A DNA stretch of 64,000 nucleotides, taken from assembly GCA_037039925.1 (NCBI GenBank), contig JAXRKP010000161.1, positions 212,001 to 276,000 on the forward strand. The letters are read 5' to 3'. Below, piece after piece: positions 24,701 through 31,400 of the stretch (positions are counted from its first letter, which is position 1; each line of letters opens with the position of its first letter). Source of the stretch: Doris montereyensis. Taxonomy: Eukaryota; Mollusca; Gastropoda; Nudibranchia; Dorididae. Position numbers and translations under genes: made by a program. The notes beneath the pieces were generated by a model, which worked only from the letters and a program-made list of their open reading frames with translations, made no database searches and was not told the DNA's origin.

Positions 24701-25202
24701 ATGCCTTATCTTTTTGTATCTTTCTTTTTTTCCCTTCTGTCTCTCATCTATTCTCTTTGTTTGTTTGTCTCTGTCTCTCTGTGCTTATCTTGCTCATATT
24801 CTTTGCGGTCTATCTCTCTCTTATTTCTCTCTCTTCGAATCGACTCTCATGGAGTCGGTGGCCGAGTGATTAGGTTGAGATTACCACATATGGTGGACGG
24901 GAAAAATATGTCAATGAGACTAAGCCCCATGATGCGGCGGACTGGGTAAGACCTGATTTAAATAAACGAATCCACTCCTTGTTTTGTTCCAGGTCTACTT
25001 CTGGACGTCCAGTCCTGCCTTACCAGCCAGTGAGGAAGGCTTCCAACCCATGCCTAGCATTACCATCCGACCAGCTGATGATGACCACCTGCCCACTGCC
25101 AATACATGCATTTCACGTTTGTACATCCTCTACTCCACCAAAGCCATCTTGCGCAGCAAGCTGTTGCTGTCCATCAAAACGAAGGCGTTTGGTTTTGTGT
25201 GA
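630..25202 (+). CDS. UBR5: UBR5, HECT-type E3 ubiquitin ligase (3' two thirds, 23 exons)
   Basis: UBR5 (hyd in flies) is a large E3 ligase that takes ubiquitin from an E2 onto a HECT cysteine and builds chains on N-degron and other substrates, mainly in the nucleus. Coding exons seen: 630-734, 1604-1770, 2114-2294, 2705-2872, 3137-3269, 4041-4178, 7864-8145, 9853-10103, 10646-10889, 11850-13388, 14224-14467, 15476-15664, 16305-16521, 16971-17150, 17597-17678, 18530-18784, 19006-19136, 19745-19995, 20284-20513, 22306-22431, 23239-23383, 23981-24066, 24993-25202. All have GT-AG borders and matching phases. Hallmarks are [62 protein letters not shown] and [12 protein letters not shown]. The N-terminal UBA and UBR-box exons lie upstream of the window. 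Several one-base indels and one in-frame TAA interrupt the frame and look like assembly errors. Confidence 0.96.
1604..1770 (+). CDS. UBR5: UBR5 exon, [13 protein letters not shown] segment
   Basis: It encodes [13 protein letters not shown] followed by [14 protein letters not shown], an alpha-helical part of the UBR5 scaffold that is well conserved in animals. It starts in phase 0 after TTTTAG and ends in phase 2 at CGCAG/GTATGC. Confidence 0.93.
2114..2294 (+). CDS. UBR5: UBR5 exon, CKRVFQAL segment
   Basis: It encodes [18 protein letters not shown] and [13 protein letters not shown], nearly colinear with vertebrate UBR5. The acceptor is TTCTCCAG and the donor GTCAGT. The reading frame follows directly from the previous exon. 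Confidence 0.95.
2705..2872 (+). CDS. UBR5: UBR5 exon, GSEELF segment
   Basis: It encodes [17 protein letters not shown], the start of the long flexible linker of UBR5, and then an Arg/Ser-rich tract. It has exactly 56 codons and phase 0 at both ends. The acceptor has a long poly-T tract. Confidence 0.95.
3137..3269 (+). CDS. UBR5: UBR5 exon, acidic linker
   Basis: The peptide opens [15 protein letters not shown] and is dominated by Asp, Glu and His. UBR5 proteins carry an acidic His-rich stretch at this place. The exon ends in phase 1 at GTACGT. Confidence 0.92.
3650..3905. mobile_element. MITE with GGTGAAAGTC terminal inverted repeats
   Basis: The left end reads GGTGAAAGTCACAAACATG and the right end is its near-perfect inverse, CATGTTTTGCGACTTTCACC. 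The arms are about 24 bp around a 256-bp element without coding capacity, inside a UBR5 intron. No clear target-site duplication is visible, so the superfamily is open. Confidence 0.6.
4041..4178 (+). CDS. UBR5: UBR5 exon, [15 protein letters not shown] segment
   Basis: It encodes [15 protein letters not shown] and [12 protein letters not shown], matching the conserved ETESDSESNHSNQDN block of UBR5. It starts and ends in phase 1. The following 3.7 kb intron holds the RAG1-N-like remnant and the 60-bp splice-site array. Confidence 0.95.
4750..5890 (+). pseudogene. Decayed transposon-like ORF with RAG1 N-terminal-like zinc module
   Basis: The frame from about 4750 has LCRACGERV (Cys codons 4828 and 4837), a spacer, [18 protein letters not shown], then C-stop-NCKKRI at 4978-4989, and IWASFN...ECFVC (Cys at 5116 and 5125). 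RAG1 has the same order: LCRICG, KVFRIDVKADVDSIHP, CHNCW, and a later CDIC. After frame changes come a helical stretch ([18 protein letters not shown], about 5490) and a block with [34 protein letters not shown] (about 5676-5890). At least three frameshifts and three stops show it is dead. It lies in a UBR5 intron. No RAG1 catalytic core is present. Element ends were not found. Confidence 0.55.
5900..7140. other. UBR5 intron part, nothing recognised
   Basis: The stretch is AT-rich with one GC-richer patch at 6610-6780 that might belong to the element carrying the RAG1-N-like remnant. I found no exon, SINE head or array here. Confidence 0.5.
7141..7860 (+). repeat. 60-bp tandem array of splice-acceptor-like units (12 copies)
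   Basis: Each unit contains ATAATGTTTCTTTCTAG followed by TCAAAAGTGAATGCATTG and is 58-61 bp long. Copies differ at a few positions (CATGTATAA or CGTGTATAA). The last unit runs straight into the real acceptor of the UBR5 exon at 7864. Confidence 0.95.
7864..8145 (+). CDS. UBR5: UBR5 exon, second acidic region and MQWAIR
   Basis: The frame runs from [16 protein letters not shown] through an acidic segment with [13 protein letters not shown] to [11 protein letters not shown] and a Thr-rich end. The same order of blocks is found in vertebrate UBR5. An overlapping open frame in this place is a shadow. The true acceptor TTTCATTCAG lies directly after the tandem array of look-alike acceptors. Confidence 0.95.
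8580..8600. repeat. Poly-G tract
   Basis: About 17 consecutive G occur in a UBR5 intron. This is one of about ten long G or C runs in the window. Confidence 0.9.
9071..9567. repeat. 24-bp minisatellite (about 20 copies)
   Basis: The unit is GTAAGAGAGACAGGTACA plus CAGCAGTT or TCAGTC, so two subtypes alternate. The period is a multiple of three and leaves all frames open, producing false ORFs on both strands. It lies in the UBR5 intron before the exon at 9853. Confidence 0.95.
9853..10103 (+). CDS. UBR5: UBR5 exon, [12 protein letters not shown] segment
   Basis: It encodes [32 protein letters not shown] and a Pro-rich end, colinear with UBR5. It starts in phase 1 and ends in phase 0. Confidence 0.96.
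10646..10889 (+). CDS. UBR5: UBR5 exon, [14 protein letters not shown] segment
   Basis: It encodes [20 protein letters not shown], then [14 protein letters not shown], then [11 protein letters not shown]. These are strongly conserved UBR5 blocks. The donor is GTAAAT and the exon ends in phase 1. Confidence 0.96.
11850..13388 (+). CDS. UBR5: UBR5 giant exon, helical block plus Ser/Thr-rich linker
   Basis: This 1,539-bp exon opens with [20 protein letters not shown] and carries [15 protein letters not shown] and [17 protein letters not shown], all conserved in UBR5. The second half is a low-complexity Ser/Thr/Ala linker (roughly 12480-13388) that I cannot align to vertebrate UBR5. The frame shifts near 12450 and back near 12740-12760, and the two shifts cancel, so both exon borders stay in phase. 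The TAA near 12470 is caused by the first shift. Confidence 0.92.
14036..14172 (-). repeat. Dispersed repeat family D, minus copy
   Basis: Read on the minus strand, family D goes GAAATTTACCCCGTCCACC, GTGGTGATCTCAGGGTGAA, TTAAGAGGAAACAGCAAGA, GGAAAGAAGTAGGACC and TACCAGCAGCACCCGCCAAC. This copy matches over its length and stops just before the UBR5 exon at 14224. The family looks SINE- or MITE-derived; I see no RNA polymerase III head attached to it. Confidence 0.8.
14224..14467 (+). CDS. UBR5: UBR5 exon, Ser/Pro linker
   Basis: It encodes a Ser-, Gln- and Pro-rich stretch containing [17 protein letters not shown]. Phase (1 in, 2 out) and splice sites link it to the neighbouring exons. Sequence conservation is weak, as expected for a flexible linker. 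A family D repeat ends about 50 bp before its acceptor. Confidence 0.85.
15236..15366. repeat. Short tandem array, about 40 bp, three copies
   Basis: The unit contains TTTCTCAGTAGTATACGACC and GGATTTATTC. Three full copies and a partial fourth lie in a UBR5 intron. Confidence 0.9.
15476..15664 (+). CDS. UBR5: UBR5 exon, Ser/Ala linker
   Basis: It encodes [17 protein letters not shown] and then an Ala/Ser/Pro-rich end. Phase 2 at both borders joins it to the exons around it. I see no domain in it. Confidence 0.84.
15735..15872 (-). repeat. Family D, minus copy
   Basis: It contains GCTGCTGGTAGGTCCTACTT and CACCCTGAGATCACC, the reverse complement of the family core. It lies 70 bases past a UBR5 exon. 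Confidence 0.8.
16305..16521 (+). CDS. UBR5: UBR5 exon, [20 protein letters not shown] segment (two compensating indels)
   Basis: It encodes [20 protein letters not shown], then [14 protein letters not shown] and [16 protein letters not shown], all typical of UBR5. One base seems missing near 16410 (before the GSVISELGG block) and one extra G is present near 16475. The two cancel, and the exon ends in phase 0 as the next exon requires. Confidence 0.93.
16971..17150 (+). CDS. UBR5: UBR5 exon, [18 protein letters not shown]
   Basis: It encodes [11 protein letters not shown] and [20 protein letters not shown], one of the most conserved UBR5 signatures. It has sixty codons and phase 0 at both ends. 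Confidence 0.97.
17597..17678 (+). CDS. UBR5: UBR5 exon, short block after ARSFY
   Basis: It encodes [20 protein letters not shown], comparable to the vertebrate SNEKLP segment. It is 82 bp long and ends in phase 1. Confidence 0.93.
18530..18784 (+). CDS. UBR5: UBR5 exon, Arg-rich linker before MLLE (one extra C)
   Basis: It encodes [15 protein letters not shown], a basic linker, then [13 protein letters not shown], then [13 protein letters not shown]. The run of six C at about 18657-18662 appears one base too long. Removing one C restores the frame and the phase 0 end. As printed, the frame stops at TGA near 18715. Confidence 0.93.
19006..19136 (+). CDS. UBR5: UBR5 exon, MLLE (PABC) domain
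   Basis: It encodes [20 protein letters not shown] followed by [17 protein letters not shown]. This is the MLLE domain, a small helical bundle that binds PAM2 peptides. The KITGMLLE core is nearly intact. It is followed by the HECT exons, as in vertebrate UBR5. Confidence 0.97.
19745..19995 (+). CDS. UBR5: UBR5 exon, HECT domain start (one missing G)
   Basis: It encodes an acidic/Ser linker, then [17 protein letters not shown] and, in a second frame, [15 protein letters not shown] appears to be missing near 19947 (ACGGC where ACGGGC would keep the frame). With that base the exon ends in phase 2, as the next exon needs. Confidence 0.94.
20284..20513 (+). CDS. UBR5: UBR5 exon, HECT N-lobe (one extra T)
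   Basis: It encodes [20 protein letters not shown], then [12 protein letters not shown], then [14 protein letters not shown] in another frame. The run TTCTTTTGA near 20393 has one T too many. Correcting it gives [10 protein letters not shown] and a phase 0 end. Confidence 0.95.
20577..21040 (-). mobile_element. TTAA-flanked element family B, copy 1
   Basis: The end at 20573-20576 is TTAA followed by CTCATAGACTACCC. The same end (CTCATAGACTACCG) opens a second copy at 62687 in the other orientation. Shared internal blocks include AAGTAGATCTACAAGTCAG and CTAATGACACATAGCCG. TTAA flanks suggest a piggyBac-type element. The other end is replaced by block A at about 21040. Confidence 0.6.
21040..22060 (+). 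repeat. Dispersed block A, copy 1
   Basis: It begins CCCCCCTGGAGTGATT, contains GGTTGCCATAG...CGCCATCTTGGATTTT, and ends AGATAAATGATCGTTCTACC. It aligns along nearly its whole length with 61665-62640 on the same strand. There is no coding capacity I trust. It is intronic in UBR5. Confidence 0.75.
22306..22431 (+). CDS. UBR5: UBR5 exon, HECT domain with in-frame TAA
   Basis: It encodes GG, a TAA stop at 22312-22314, then [18 protein letters not shown] and [19 protein letters not shown]. The exon is 42 codons, phase 0 at both ends, with no indel. Vertebrates have EEGGGQVELIP at this place, so the stop replaces one variable residue. It is a substitution error, a null allele or a real mutation. 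Confidence 0.93.
23239..23383 (+). CDS. UBR5: UBR5 exon, HECT domain
   Basis: It encodes [20 protein letters not shown] and [12 protein letters not shown], part of the HECT E2-binding and hinge region. The acceptor is TTCCAACAG and the exon ends in phase 1. Confidence 0.96.
23981..24066 (+). CDS. UBR5: UBR5 exon, HECT C-lobe start
   Basis: It encodes [13 protein letters not shown] and ERQDL, matching the FKRWFWSIVEKM block that begins the HECT C-lobe. It runs from phase 1 to phase 0. Confidence 0.96.
24090..24325 (-). repeat. Family D, minus copy with internal 70-bp duplication
   Basis: The segment TTTTATGTGTATCCCTGTGTGGGCAG plus flanks occurs twice (about 24095-24160 and 24165-24225). The remainder matches family D through GGGGTAAATTTCAATGAAAC. 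Confidence 0.75.
24490..24632 (-). repeat. Family D, minus copy
   Basis: It matches from TGTCCTACTTCTTTCC to GGGGTAAATTTCAGTGAAAC. It is the second of three D-type insertions in the last UBR5 intron. Confidence 0.75.
24846..24925. repeat. Chimera of SINE-B head and family D end
   Basis: GGAGTCGGTGGCCGAGTGATTAGG is the tRNA-like start of SINE family B on the + strand. It passes without a gap into GAGATTACCACATATGG, the end of family D. Confidence 0.6.
24993..25202 (+). CDS. UBR5: UBR5 last coding exon, catalytic cysteine
   Basis: It encodes [17 protein letters not shown], then [13 protein letters not shown], and ends TKAFGFV-stop (TGA 25200-25202). The catalytic Cys codon is 25107-25109. The usual LYVPLYS is here LYILYS, one residue shorter, with no frameshift. 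The upstream intron is filled with pyrimidine-rich DNA and three minus-strand family D copies. Confidence 0.97.
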   Translation, partial: VYFWTSSPALPASEEGFQPMPSITIRPADDDHLPTANTCISRLYILYSTKAILRSKLLLSIKTKAFGFV

Positions 25203-25503
25203 ATGGTTTGAAGCGCGTGTCGTTCTGGGAATCAACGAATGGCAGAAGGATGCCAGAGCACGGGGAAGATCAGACCCGAAGAATATCAAAGGAATGCATT
25301 GACCCGCAAATCATACTTTGAGTTTCATATCGTACAACTGTTTGATTGTCGACACATCAGACATTGCATTTTTATTGGTGGATGGTGTTAGTGGCTTGAT
25401 GAAAGTGTGTTATGTTAAACTGAGTGGGATGATTTACAAGGAAGAGAGAACAAGGAGAACACTAAAAAAAAAACCACAAGTGTTCTTTGATGAATGAAAT
25501 AAA
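25203..25503 (+). terminator. UBR5 3' UTR and first polyadenylation signal
   Basis: After the stop codon comes AT-rich non-coding sequence. The first AATAAA hexamer on the + strand is at 25498-25503, about 295 bases past the stop. More distal AATAAA hexamers exist near 28450 and 28610, so a longer 3' UTR is possible. Confidence 0.5.
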
Positions 25504-25664
25504 TTGATACCACAAGATTGACTGGTAATTGAGTGTAATGGAGCTATGTAAAAACACACACTAGATTTCTCCACAACTTGAAAATATTTCACTTTATTCA
25601 ATACAAACGATATATGCTATCTTGTATGAGCCCTTTCACTATCACGAGGTAGTTCATGTATAAA

Positions 25665-25864
25665 ATGTTTCACATCTTTTATTTCAAAAATGCCGCAAAA
25701 GCAGTCTGAGCTAGCTATGTCACTATAGCTTATTTCAAGTGTCAAGGCTTGTGACTTACCCCTGTTATCAAAGACGGTGAAAGTTTGGTACTAATACCAC
25801 CATTTCCTCCCTCAGTAGGGGAACCCCTACGTGCACTGTGATAGTCATAGAAGATGTGAAACAT
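25665..25864. repeat. Inverted repeat, about 200 bp, downstream of UBR5
   Basis: The arms ATGTTTCACATCTT (25665-25678) and AAGATGTGAAACAT (25851-25864) are perfect complements. A small hairpin, GTAGGGGAACCCCTAC, lies between them at about 25815-25830. It could be a MITE or a structure in an extended 3' UTR. Confidence 0.45.
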
Positions 25865-26430
25865 CATGTAAACTAACACTTTTCTAGATCTGTATTTTTT
25901 TATGTTAGTGAAAAATGTATTGACCTTTTCGGGTTTTGTACCAGATCATTAACATGTTTTTAAACAAACTGTTATTACCTGTATGAACTTGTCGCTTCAT
26001 AGCCCCAACAGCTAGGCTTAAATAGTAAGTATTAAAAGCAAAACTGTTGTTTTAATTCTTGATTATTCATCAGTCAACATCAAAACATTAAACATTGTTC
26101 ACTACACATTTTAAAAATTCATTAATTGTACAGTTATATGTTCACTTAGATCCTCTTGATAATATCAGCACTGTGTTTAAAATGCCAGCCTCCTCGTATT
26201 ATACTAGTACTAGCTGTAATAGCAGCAGCATTTGTCTTGTCATTATTACTGTCATGGAAGTGTGTAGCGATTAAAATCATTTGTGTGTGTGTGTGTGTGT
26301 TAATGAATTCTTGTGCATGGCTATTCAGGTTGTTGTGATTTTCTGTTGGTTTGCTTTGTTTTGCAAAAACTCAAAACACCCAGGTTGTTTCTTTATTTTT
26401 GTAATTTAGCATTGTTATGTGAGTGACCTT

Positions 26431-26665
26431 AGTATGGGGCAGGTGGTAGTCTAGTGGCAAGGTGTCGGCCTCTCAACCAAAGGGTGGTGGTTCAAACCCG
26501 AAACCCGAATGGCTTAATAATTTTCTAGTCTTTTTAAGTATAATATACCCCCCGGTCTAGGTAGGTGGATGGACACCTAGTCCCATCGGAGACGGACAAT
26601 AAAAAGTCCTGAAATCACCTGAGTTGTGGATGTGGGTGAAATCAAAATCAAAACCAAAATCACAG
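26431..26665 (+). mobile_element. tRNA-derived SINE, family A, plus copy
   Basis: The head has an A-box-like GGTAGTCTAGTGGCAAGG and a B-box-like GGTTCAAACCC. The body GGTGGATGGACACCTAGTCC is shared with two minus copies, and the tail is AAATC-rich. It does not fold as a functional tRNA in my reading. Confidence 0.75.
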
Positions 26666-27187
26666 CCTTAGTATTGTTGGCATCATAGTAAGGTTTTCCT
26701 GAGATTCAAACAGAGATTGCCATTAGATCTCAATTCAATCTCAATTTGATAGCTTCACATCGCGTACTAAAACTGTCTTCCTGATGTTTTGAGATTACAT
26801 TCCTGAAGATTACTTTTGCATTGTAATGTTCAACAGGAGGTTGTAGCATCTATATATATATATGCTGAGAAACTCAAGGGCTTTTTCTTTTAGATTTTTG
26901 GTTATGTTTGAATGGTGGACAGCATTCATGCAACATTGTTTGTTTTTATCAACTGCATTTAATTTTGCTGGACATTGAATCGTTTTTTTAACCGTTTTCC
27001 ATATTTCCATTCAGATTGTGTGTAATTGTCATTGTAAGCAAGGTGTCTGAGGTTTGGTGTATACACTTAAGAGTCAATATCCTTGATACATTTATTCAAA
27101 ACATTATTGAGACACATGTCTACTACTACTTGTTAATTATTTTGAATTTTTGATGTGTCATATCATGTGGAGAATTATTTTTCTTAA

Positions 27188-27735
27188 CACTTTCCTGCCT
27201 AAGGGCCCTCCACAATTCTAGTCTGTGTGCCTAAGCCCTTGATTCCTATTCAGTTTGTGTGCCTAAGCAAAGGGACGCAAGTTTTATGAAAAGTAAACGT
27301 GTCTCAGTTAAAATTAATTTTAGGCTTAAAACATCTTTTAATTTCAACGAAGAAATTATAATAAACTAGAGAAGAAAACAAGCTTTCAGAAAGTGTATAC
27401 TTTTATATAACTATTATGAGCCTTTAATTGTCAGTAACTTTATGAGTAAGTTAGTAAATTCATTAAAAGTAAATAGCGTTGCTTTGTTTACAATCGTCGT
27501 AAGTAAAAAGCGAAAGCAGATAAAAACGTAGATTTTTTTCACAAAAAGCCGGAAATCTCACATCACGAGATTGCCGATTTAAGTCTCGCACACTGCGAGG
27601 TCTTGTTGTTAACCGAGTACAAAGACGAAGAGTGCGAGGGACGTATTAGGCGCTTTAGGCAATGAGGCTGATGTCGCATTCGGTGGCAGTAGGCATCAAG
27701 GCTGATGTCGCATTCCGTCAGTAGGCAGGAAAGGG
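27188..27735 (+). mobile_element. TTAA-flanked MITE (piggyBac type), copy 1
   Basis: The left flank is TTAA (27184-27187) and the right TTAC (27736-27739). The terminal repeats are CACTTTCCTGCCTA and, inverted, CCCTTTCCTGCCTA. A second copy sits at 50510-51067 in reverse orientation. It is about 550 bp with no ORF. Confidence 0.8.
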
Positions 27736-28859
27736 TTACTCTAGTTGGAAGTCTAGTCCATCTCACTTAAGTTCTAATGGTTTTGTTGAATTGTTTATTT
27801 TAGGATGTCAAGCGGTTATAATTCTTGGAAGTGAATCGAATTACAAATGTAGATCATGTATTCAAAAAGATAAAGTACCAGAAAGAATTGAGAAATCATG
27901 AAATATCCAAGCTGCAGTGCTCACAACTTCACACTTTATGTGAATGTGATGTGATAATTTTATCTGTCATTCTGTGCATTTTTCAATTTTGCCTTTTGTT
28001 TTCAACCTTAGTTTCTTGATTTAAAAGAAATTTCATTTGAATTTTTTCTGCATTTTGCTTTGGAACTTTCAACATTGTTGGGTTGTGTTTATGTATGTGT
28101 ATCTAGATCTAGATATATTGGTTGATGCGAATGAAGTTCTGCCTTCTTTTGGAAAATTCCTCTCAGGGATTACCTGTCACAATCATTGGCCTCGAATTCA
28201 GTCCATTTGCAATACACAAATTTTCGCTTCAGTGCTAATGGTAGAAAGTATTCAGTTCTTTGCACTTTTTTTTCTTCTTCTTGTTTATGCTGTATGAGCT
28301 ATGATGTGTGTGGGAGTGGGTGCAATTCAACAGGGAATATTTGTGTGGAATGGCCTAGCTGATAAAAAAAACAACCCGTCTTATTGTATTATCTTTTAAA
28401 AAAAGAAGAAAAATCCTAACCTATTTGTGAAAGGCATTTAGTGTTACATGAAATAAATCTGTTAATTAGACTTAAGTATTATTGATGATCAATATTGTAT
28501 AATTGTATTTTGTAATATAGAAGTACCCTTAAAGCAGTGTTTTTTGTTTTTTGTTCTATTCTTCTTCCTTTTGATTTCAAAGGAAAGAACAAAATGAAAG
28601 TTTGAGTTTTAATAAAGATTTTACGCTGAGTGAGTGTTTGTGGAAGGGATGTGTGCCTGATGTCTGTAGGGTATATTGCATTAGGAATCTAAATGGATGT
28701 ATTCATAGGTGAATTGAATATTGTTAATATGTCAACACTCCCATATTATTTCATTGTTTGCAATGCATTATTTTATCTTCATTAAAAATTGAAACAGTTT
28801 GATGACTTTATTGCAGTATTTTATAGAAATGAAGAATTCATGATCGTGAAAGAGACAGA

Positions 28860-29385
28860 AAGTAGAAAGGGCAGGGGTCTTTGAGGATTCATCGACACAA
28901 CAAAGTTGATCAGAATTCATAGACACATTGAGGTCTTTCAAAATCATTGAACCAAGATCTTTCGGGAATCATGATTCAAAAGGCCTCTCACTCTCAGAAT
29001 TTATTTTGACCCTAAGAGTAAGCGATCTTTCAGCTTCAGGATTGATTTAAAACAGGCTTTTTAGAATTTGTTGATGCAAGGAAGTTTTTAACTTTTAAGG
29101 ATTCATGAATCTCTTTCAGGATTTATTGATCCAGAATGATCTTTCAAGATTCATTGGCCCAATTAAGACTTTCCGGATATCTTAACTGAGAGAAATTTTT
29201 CATAAGTCGCAAATCTGGAGATCTTTTAGGATTCGTGTACCTAAAGACTTTAAATTACAAGATTCATAATATTAGACTTCGAGAGGTCTCTACGATTAAC
29301 AGGCTCAATTTAAAAGTCCAGAAATCTTTCAATTCATTATTCACGACCTGGAGAGGTCTTTCAGAATTCATTAACCCAAAAATAG
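28860..29385. repeat. Eroded tandem repeat, about 34 bp unit
   Basis: Variants of GATCTTTCAGGATTCATTGA recur every 30-45 bases with many substitutions and indels. It looks like an old minisatellite that has decayed, unlike the crisp arrays elsewhere. Confidence 0.6.
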
Positions 29386-29689
29386 GGAGGATTGGAATAG
29401 GTAACTATAGTAGTAACATAAACAGTAGTATGTAATGCTAGGAGTAGGAGTGAGGATGGGAATAGGTAACTGTCAAGTTCTGCTTGTGTGTCATTCACAT
29501 AATGACCCAAGTTTGTCTCATTGTGTTGTTCATATTTACATTATTTATAAACTCTTTTGGTGACAAAAAAGTTACCTGAACAAGTGAACACATATTTTCA
29601 AAAGAGCTCAGATGGAGTCGTGTTGCTTTGCAGATGTTGGCCACATTGGGACATTTCCTCCTCTGGATAATTGTGTAATTTCATCCCAT

Positions 29690-30068
29690 AGTGGTACATG
29701 TACCGTATTTTGCAATAGTGGTACATGTACCATATTTACAAGAGTGGTACATGTACCATATTTTGCAATAGTAGTACATGTACCGTATTTTGCAATAGTG
29801 GTACACGTACCATATTTTACAATAGTGGTACACGTACCGTATGTTGCAATAGTGGTACACGTACCGTATTTTGCAATAGTGGTACACGTACCATATTTTA
29901 CAATAGTGGTACACGTACCATATTTTGCAATAGTGGTACACGTACCGTATTTTGCAATAGTGGTACACGTACCGTATTTTACAATAGTGGTACATGTACC
30001 GTATTTTGCAATAGTGGTACACGTACCGTATTTTGCAATAGTGGTACATGTACCGTATTTTGCAATAA
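29690..30068. repeat. 27-bp minisatellite built on a 12-bp palindrome (14 copies)
   Basis: The unit is ATAGTGGTACATGTACC plus GTATTTTGCA. GGTACATGTACC is a perfect palindrome; in many copies it is GGTACACGTACC. The period is a multiple of three, so long false ORFs cover it. Confidence 0.95.
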
Positions 30069-30389
30069 TCGGCATCATGAAATTTCTCAGGCAAAAATCA
30101 AAACAGCTCTAGAAATCTCATAATACATACAACAAAAACAAATGACAAATTTGTATCGGCCTGACAAAAAAGAAACTAAAACACTCATTTCGTTTATGAT
30201 TTCAAAAGTGAATTTATTTGTAAAATAAGCATCGCAACGCACAAATTCTTGAACAGTAATCAGTTTCAAGTTGTTAAATATATCATATGCACATACAACT
30301 TTCATATTTATGACTGTTACTTGTTAAAAGAAATAAAAGAGGAAATCCAGATCAAAGGCAAGACTTCTCACTGCCACATTACAATAGGG

Positions 30390-31400
30390 CATTAAGGGGG
30401 GGGGGGGGGTTCCTGAGAAGGCAGTTTTACTACAAATGGGACAGAACTCTTTTATTGCACTACTGGATGGAGCAGTTCAATTCCTTGACATTTACACTAC
30501 CATAACAAAGGCTCAGTATTGATTCTTTCATTTTATACACATTTTTTAGAAACCTTCAACACATCGGATGTACCATAAAAGCCGGAAATTTTCAAGTTGG
30601 TAGTCATTTTAATTACGCAAAGTACGCAATCCGAAGAATCTAGTTTTGATGAATTATTGTCAATATTATATAAGATCAGCCGAATATTATGGGAAACATT
30701 TCGCGCACCTGTTATAAGAAAAATGCAATCCCGACATGAGTCTAAGGGATCTGGAGCAGTTGAAAAATGGTCGACATGAAGTATTTGATAGCCTCTCACG
30801 ATTGCATGTTTCAAAGTATTATATTATTCTTTTATAGGTTTATATCAAAATAATGGAAAAAAATGTTAAAAATGTTATTTTCTCAAAATATTATTTTTTG
30901 ACAATGATATGCGATTTCATTTTTTAAATTTATTGTCGATTGCTCCCAAATTTGGTATATAACAACTATAAAATAAATAAATAATTTATCCAGTAGCTTT
31001 TTTCGATATTCTTCAAATTTTTGCAAAACAAATTTTTTGTGATTAAATTTGCCAAAACTTGGAAAGGTTGCTATGTGCATTTTCGAAAAATGAATACCGT
31101 TTCATTTATCCAAAAAAGCTGCTGGGTGAGGCTAGATATTGAACCAAATAATGTGTGTGCAAAGTTATAGACAATTTTGTTTATAACTGAAAAAACCTAT
31201 TTGAAATGAAGTTGTTATTTTCACAATGAAAATCCAAGATGGCAGCGCTCCCATGGCAACCATATGATAAAAAAAAATTAAAATTTAATATCATTTTCAG
31301 CTAATTTAGACATGTCAAGTACAATGGTAATGGTTAAAATTGTCTACATCAAATAAAATTTAAAAAACATGCTCAGGACCCCCCCCCCCCCCCCCCTCCC
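30390..31400 (-). mobile_element. Element with G-run/C-run inverted ends, related to block A
   Basis: The left end is a run of about 14 G followed by TTCCTGAG, and the right end is CTCAGGAC followed by about 19 C. The minus strand contains GGTTGCCATGG and GCCATCTTGGATTTT, also found in block A. It is about 1 kb with no ORF. It may be a diverged non-autonomous DNA transposon. Confidence 0.55.

Noticed and set aside
9853..25202. UBR5 as a pseudogene
   Set aside because: All 23 exons keep proper splice sites and phases, and the breaks are single bases mostly at homopolymers; the neighbouring Tudor gene shows the same kind of breaks.
26431..26510. Possible tRNA gene
   Set aside because: It is the head of SINE family A; the same body follows in two other copies.
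29690..30068. CRISPR-like array
   Set aside because: The units are contiguous with no unique spacers, there are no cas genes, and the DNA is eukaryotic.
29608..30123. Four overlapping frames of 130-166 residues with GTCTT or YHYCKI repeats
   Set aside because: They are artefacts of the 27-bp palindromic array.
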